From an uncultured Prevotellaceae bacterium (GTDB lineage Bacteria; Bacteroidota; Bacteroidia; Bacteroidales; Bacteroidaceae): DNA of 64,000 bases. Under the pieces are notes generated by a model, which worked only from the letters and a program-made list of their open reading frames with translations, made no database searches and was not told the origin of the DNA. Where the stretch lies: NCBI GenBank assembly GCA_902801375.1, contig CADCIB010000004.1, forward strand, positions 87,864 through 151,863. Direction: 5' to 3'. Shown piece after piece: positions 61,101 to 64,000 of the stretch. Numbering within the stretch: the first letter of the stretch is position 1; each line of letters opens with the position of its first letter. Position numbers and translations under genes: made by a program.

Positions 61101-61387
61101 GTCGTCTGCGTATCGACGGAAACAACATCAAGACTTCCGACCGCTTCGTGGAGAATGCCGCCTATTGCCGCTTGAAGAACGTACAGCTTGGCTTCACCAT
61201 TCCTTTCAAGGGGAACATGAAGAAGATCATCAAGCATTGCCGCTTCTTCATATCAGGTGAAAACCTTCTTACTTTCACCAGCCTGAGAATCTTTGATCCT
61301 GAGGCACTCTATGGTAGCGACTGGGGTGCCGGTAAGGCATATCCTCAGTACCGCACGTTCTCTGCTGGTCTTGACATCAAATTCTAA
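58148..61387 (+). CDS. susC: SusC-family TonB-dependent glycan transporter
   Basis: The ATG at 58148 (MKQRLIIILSCLFVSVALMAQ) follows AAAGGAG and is preferred over the ATG at 58130. The 1079-residue protein has a carboxypeptidase-like domain (about 22-105, VTGTIVDSDGEPAIGASVIE), the TonB-box-like DDVVIVGFATQKK and the SusC plug signatures NINIRGIGNLGDGS and VLKDAAAAAVYGSRAPFGVI. The large outer-membrane barrel ends YRTFSAGLDIKF. With the SusD protein encoded 21 bp downstream it forms the outer-membrane import complex for oligosaccharides released by the locus enzymes. Confidence 0.96.
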   Translation: MKQRLIIILSCLFVSVALMAQHKVTGTIVDSDGEPAIGASVIEKGNPKNGTVADMNGNYSLTVSKSSATIIVSYVGFDPQEIMVKGKNKVDVNLKSSAVNLDDVVIVGFATQKKINATGAVKTIGDELMKDRPTVNAVQSLQGAIAGLNITNDAGGAPGTSMNINIRGIGNLGDGSYSSPLVLIDGMEGDLSTLNPADIENVSVLKDAAAAAVYGSRAPFGVILVTTKSGAAGRSKVPEIQYSGNVRVNQPVNVPNPVDGLTFAYMMNDAYINSGGNPPFSSTHIDKIKDYMEGRSTKNTDFYPSLDTWFKNQALFGNTNWYDVYVKDATVSTEHNLSVSGGLGKLVYRISGNYLRQTGLFNYASELYQRFNIAGKFQYQIHKKVTLGYSVRFAMDDNDKPSALDDAGLFYHNLGRRASVVPVINSESGEYSEDSMIPAVKDGGRINRRTKKLYNQGSLVIEPIKNWKIHAEVNSRLEWNPFAKNFNPLPFHMPSGKLGYMLVNEGVDPKHTVNANGTYSIIPDYGETYVEDAETKVNYFGNNVYTDYKLTLNDAHNFTFLLGEQTEYWKRETNRTGYYYSKYIDKETKLYVDDPEKHEMAPTNYQEDWASMGFFARVNYDYKYRYLLELNFRADGASRFPTDQRWGYFPSVSAGWNVAEEPFLANVKEKFLDMLKIRGSYGTLGNQNTTSCYPYYQQMKDVGGSVLINGEQVNMLPVYSPYSTSLTWETIENAGIGVDFAILNSRLSGSFDWYQRTTKDMVGPSAALSALYGASAPKTNNATLRTRGWELEMKWRDRIGRFMYGIGFSISDYKSVVTKYYNSTGQCTNASNGTYWYEGKTVGEIWGYEVQGIAKSDDEMDAHLAVADQSALGSKWGGGDIMYADLNGDGKVDGGSYTLDDHGDLKRLGNNTPHYAYSVTLDGQYKWFDFRVYIQGIGKRDYVFTNSAPYFGIQAEWQRTLYVDHLDYFRFAGSELGANMDPFYGRLRIDGNNIKTSDRFVENAAYCRLKNVQLGFTIPFKGNMKKIIKHCRFFISGENLLTFTSLRIFDPEALYGSDWGAGKAYPQYRTFSAGLDIKF

Positions 61388-61408
61388 TCACCATAAATAC
61401 TTAAGATT

Positions 61409-63349
61409 ATGAAAAAATATATAGGTATAGGTTTGCTCCTGATTGCGGGAATGCTGTCTTCGTGCAACGACTTCCTGCAGCGCGAGCCATTGTCATACGG
61501 AAGTGAAGCTTCATACTTCAAGACAGCCTACGACTATCAGTTGTCCGTGAACGCTTTCTATGAATACCTGCCCAAAAACAACACCCTCTGGGGCGGCCTC
61601 TATACGTCGGACATCAAGAGCGACAATCAGGCAGGCAGCGGCTATCAGTCCATCTTCCTGAAAGACGGCAACTACAAGACGGTGGCCCAGAGCTCATCGG
61701 CGTGGTACTTCTCCCGTCTGCGTGCCATCAATTTCTTCTTGAAGAAGGCTGACGAGACCCTTGATCACATCAGCGACGACAAGGTCCTTGCCAATCATTA
61801 TGTGGGCGAGGCATACTGGTTCCGCGCTTACGATCATTTCCGCCTGCTCAGTACGTTTGGCGATGCTCCTATCTTGACCGAGATGCTCTCCGACGATCAG
61901 GCAGTTCTTGCTGCTGCCAGCAAGCGCCATCCCCGCAACGAAGTGGCACGCTTCATCATCGAGGATCTGGAGAAGGCGGCTGAGTTGATGCAGGCAAAGG
62001 CTCCGGCTTCCGGTCGTCTCTGCAAGACTACAGCCTACGCGTTGATTTCGCGTGTGGCTTTGTTCGAGGCTACGTGGGAGAAATATCATGCCGGCACCTG
62101 CTTCGTTCCCGGAAACAGCAAATGGCCGGGTGCCGCGTCTTGGCCCGATTTCCAGTTCCAGGCTGGAAGTGCTGAGGCTGAGGTGAACTTCTTCCTCGAC
62201 AAAGCCATTGAGTATTCTGCGAAGGTGGCCGATGAGCGTTCGCTCGACAGCGACTTCGTGGGCATGTTCACCAATTGGGAGACACAGTTCGGCGCCGACG
62301 ATGAGGTGATTCTCGCACGCTATTATCAGAACGGTGTGGCCGCTCACAGTTGCTCGGCATACCTTAAGAACGGTGGCGGCTGCGGCGTGACCCGTGCGGC
62401 CGTGAATACCTTCCTCATGCAGAACGGTCTGCCTATCTATGCTCCGGAAAGCGGCTACAAGGGCGACCAGACCACCTACGAGGAATTGGAGGATCGCGAC
62501 TTGCGACTCTCAGCAACGGTCCGTGCCGCAGGAAGCTTCATCAACACGACACAGGACCCAGAGACTGGGAAGTATGTCAACGACACCATCTACTACTACA
62601 AGCCTCAGCTGTGGGTGGCCGGCAATGAGAAGTCGACCACGGGCTATGACCTCCAAAAGTGGCTGAGCCACGACGACACGCAGATGAAGCAGTATTACAC
62701 GACGACTGCTGTTCCTCTGTTCCGTGCCGCTGAGTGCTACCTCAACTATCTGGAGGCCTATTATGAGCGTCATGGAGATCTCGGAGGCAATTGCGATCGC
62801 TATTGGAAGGCGCTGCGCGAGCGTGCAGGTGTGGATACCGACTATCAGAAGACCATCAACAATACTGACCTTGCCCAGGAGAACGACCTCGCCATTTATT
62901 CACATGAGAAGCTGATCGACGCCACGCTGTATAACATCCGCCGTGAGCGTCGCTGCGAGCTGCTGACCGAGGGCATGCGTTTCGACGACTTGCGTCGTTG
63001 GCGCTCACTCGATATGATGAAGAATTATCAGCCAGAGGGCATGCATCTGTGGAACACACCGATGGAAAAGATGTACGACAGCAAGCAGATAGAGGCTACG
63101 GTGGTCTCGCAGAGCAACGTGTCGGAGTACATCCGTCCGCTGCAGATCAGTTCCACTTCTGCCGCCTATCAGGGCTACACCTTCCCCAAGCAGCACTATC
63201 TGGAACCCATCCCCATCTCGGAGTTCCTGCTCAATGTCAGCGATGAAGGTGTCACCCCGACCGCGGCTGGCAAGAGCATGCTCTATCAGAATCCGGGCTG
63301 GCCTGTCGATGCCGATGGTCCTGCTGACTACACATATAATTGCGATTAA
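61409..63349 (+). CDS. susD: SusD-family glycan-binding lipoprotein
   Basis: The 646-residue protein has a lipoprotein signal (MKKYIGIGLLLIAGMLSSCND, Cys19). The SusD N-terminus (CNDFLQREPLSYGSEASYFK), the helical TPR-like repeats (YWFRAYDHFRLLSTFGDAPI) and the C-terminal RRERRCELLTEGMRFDDLRR and HYLEPIPISEFLLN are family hallmarks. It caps the SusC barrel and selects the glycan. Substrate is not evident; neighbours point to a beta-glucan, galactan or N-glycan. A further secreted protein follows 39 bp later. Confidence 0.96.
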   Translation: MKKYIGIGLLLIAGMLSSCNDFLQREPLSYGSEASYFKTAYDYQLSVNAFYEYLPKNNTLWGGLYTSDIKSDNQAGSGYQSIFLKDGNYKTVAQSSSAWYFSRLRAINFFLKKADETLDHISDDKVLANHYVGEAYWFRAYDHFRLLSTFGDAPILTEMLSDDQAVLAAASKRHPRNEVARFIIEDLEKAAELMQAKAPASGRLCKTTAYALISRVALFEATWEKYHAGTCFVPGNSKWPGAASWPDFQFQAGSAEAEVNFFLDKAIEYSAKVADERSLDSDFVGMFTNWETQFGADDEVILARYYQNGVAAHSCSAYLKNGGGCGVTRAAVNTFLMQNGLPIYAPESGYKGDQTTYEELEDRDLRLSATVRAAGSFINTTQDPETGKYVNDTIYYYKPQLWVAGNEKSTTGYDLQKWLSHDDTQMKQYYTTTAVPLFRAAECYLNYLEAYYERHGDLGGNCDRYWKALRERAGVDTDYQKTINNTDLAQENDLAIYSHEKLIDATLYNIRRERRCELLTEGMRFDDLRRWRSLDMMKNYQPEGMHLWNTPMEKMYDSKQIEATVVSQSNVSEYIRPLQISSTSAAYQGYTFPKQHYLEPIPISEFLLNVSDEGVTPTAAGKSMLYQNPGWPVDADGPADYTYNCD

Positions 63350-63388
63350 TCAATATATCACTTTTTTTTACCTTAATTTATTCAAAGT

Positions 63389-64000
63389 ATGAAAAGATTA
63401 TTATTTATGTTTGCTTTTGTTGCTTGTGCGGCAATTGCAATGGCCGATGCCGTAGTGGCATTCGGCACCAACACTGATGGGCGTGCCTTTACGGCGCAGA
63501 CCATCCTTGGTGGTCCGAACGGTGTGAACGGATGGGAGTCCGACGTGCTCCCAGACGGGAACAAGGTGGCTATCACCCAGGAGCCTGCCGGAACGGGTAA
63601 GTTCTGGGGCGCTCAGGCCGTAATGGGAACTTGGGAAAACGAGACAGCGCTTGCTGCGCTCAACGAGTTCTCGGGTATCACATTCACTGCTGCGGACATG
63701 TCAGAAGGCACAAGTCTCAAGGTGGCAGCCAACTCCAACGCTGCCGTGAATGCTATTCTCAATCTTATCCTCGACGCACAGAACGAGGGCGATTTGGTGA
63801 CACTCTACACAACTGTATCAGGCTGGAATAGTCCGCTCGATGAGATCACGGTGACCGGTCTTGACGATTGCGTCATCAAGTATGCACCCGGCGATGGAGG
63901 AGGCTTCTACGATTTCCCTGTGTTCACTCAAACGAATCAGGGTCTGAATCTTATCGTGATTACAGGTAAGCTGACTGCTGCCAAGCTCGTCACCGTCACA
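63389..64000 (+). CDS. Secreted protein of the polysaccharide locus (partial, runs off right edge)
   Basis: The ATG at 63389 opens a frame of 204 codons with no stop before the edge. A signal peptide (MKRLLFMFAFVACAAIAMAD) is followed by a beta-rich region (AVVAFGTNTDGRAFTAQTIL, LVTLYTTVSGWNSPLDEITV). No family is recognised from this part. Its place just after susD is typical of a surface glycan-binding protein or enzyme; that is inference. Confidence 0.8.
   Translation, partial: MKRLLFMFAFVACAAIAMADAVVAFGTNTDGRAFTAQTILGGPNGVNGWESDVLPDGNKVAITQEPAGTGKFWGAQAVMGTWENETALAALNEFSGITFTAADMSEGTSLKVAANSNAAVNAILNLILDAQNEGDLVTLYTTVSGWNSPLDEITVTGLDDCVIKYAPGDGGGFYDFPVFTQTNQGLNLIVITGKLTAAKLVTVT

Overview
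The window looks like chromosomal DNA of a gut- or mouth-type Bacteroidetes, most likely Prevotella or a close relative. The evidence is the Bacteroidetes promoter form (-33 TTG or TTTG, 19-20 bp, -7 TAnnTTTG) before many genes, a SusC/SusD pair, BspA-like leucine-rich surface proteins, a two-subunit cytochrome bd oxidase, and many secreted proteins ending in a short 'DLQGRKV...GVFIQNGKKV' tail resembling type IX secretion sorting domains.

Layout. 1-906: the start of an AlkD-like gene that runs off the left edge, then a tRNA-Pro with its own promoter and terminator. 907-3405: nitroreductase, DUF2520 oxidoreductase, KdsC-like phosphatase and Maf. 3411-5880 (minus): nucleoside kinase followed by a TrmH-family methyltransferase. 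6190-12666: two large secreted proteins around a 64-residue acidic protein. 12715-17578: M18 aminopeptidase (plus), then serpin and UvrA2 (minus). 17992-22426: a small lipoprotein, then a minus-strand block of tRNA-Phe, pheT, YebC and a TSCPD protein. 22655-27640: aldose 1-epimerase (minus), then iorA, iorB and an aminotransferase. 27727-33674 (minus): a coiled-coil membrane protein, TolC, HlyD and two ABC-2 permeases, with no ATPase. 34510-42615: a DUF4492-type small membrane protein, two paralogous BspA-like proteins, cydA and cydB. 42728-46127: a two-gene secreted-protein module facing a TonB receptor across a 22-bp repeat array. 46128-51870: TonB receptor, cupin, then acyltransferase, guanine deaminase and a small membrane protein. 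52298-64000: a polysaccharide utilisation locus with GH16, an unknown secreted protein, LamG-GH18, a lipoprotein, SusC, SusD and a partial secreted protein.

How the genes fit together. Several blocks are single pathways: LPS/Kdo and housekeeping (907-3405), aryl-ketoacid metabolism (ior plus aminotransferase), a tripartite exporter, microaerobic respiration (cyd), and capture and cleavage of an extracellular glycan (PUL).

The least explained features are non-coding. Three tandem arrays share a 22-bp period but have different unit sequences, and each lies between divergent genes (about 17664-17792, 34068-34155 and 45851-46004). A G-rich GGGAGCGGGGAG motif appears to have inserted in frame into two coding sequences. 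Twin CTACGTAG palindromes sit just upstream of the promoter of the DUF4492/cyd block. Coordinates and motifs were read by eye. No homology search was run, so family names rest on recognised motifs.
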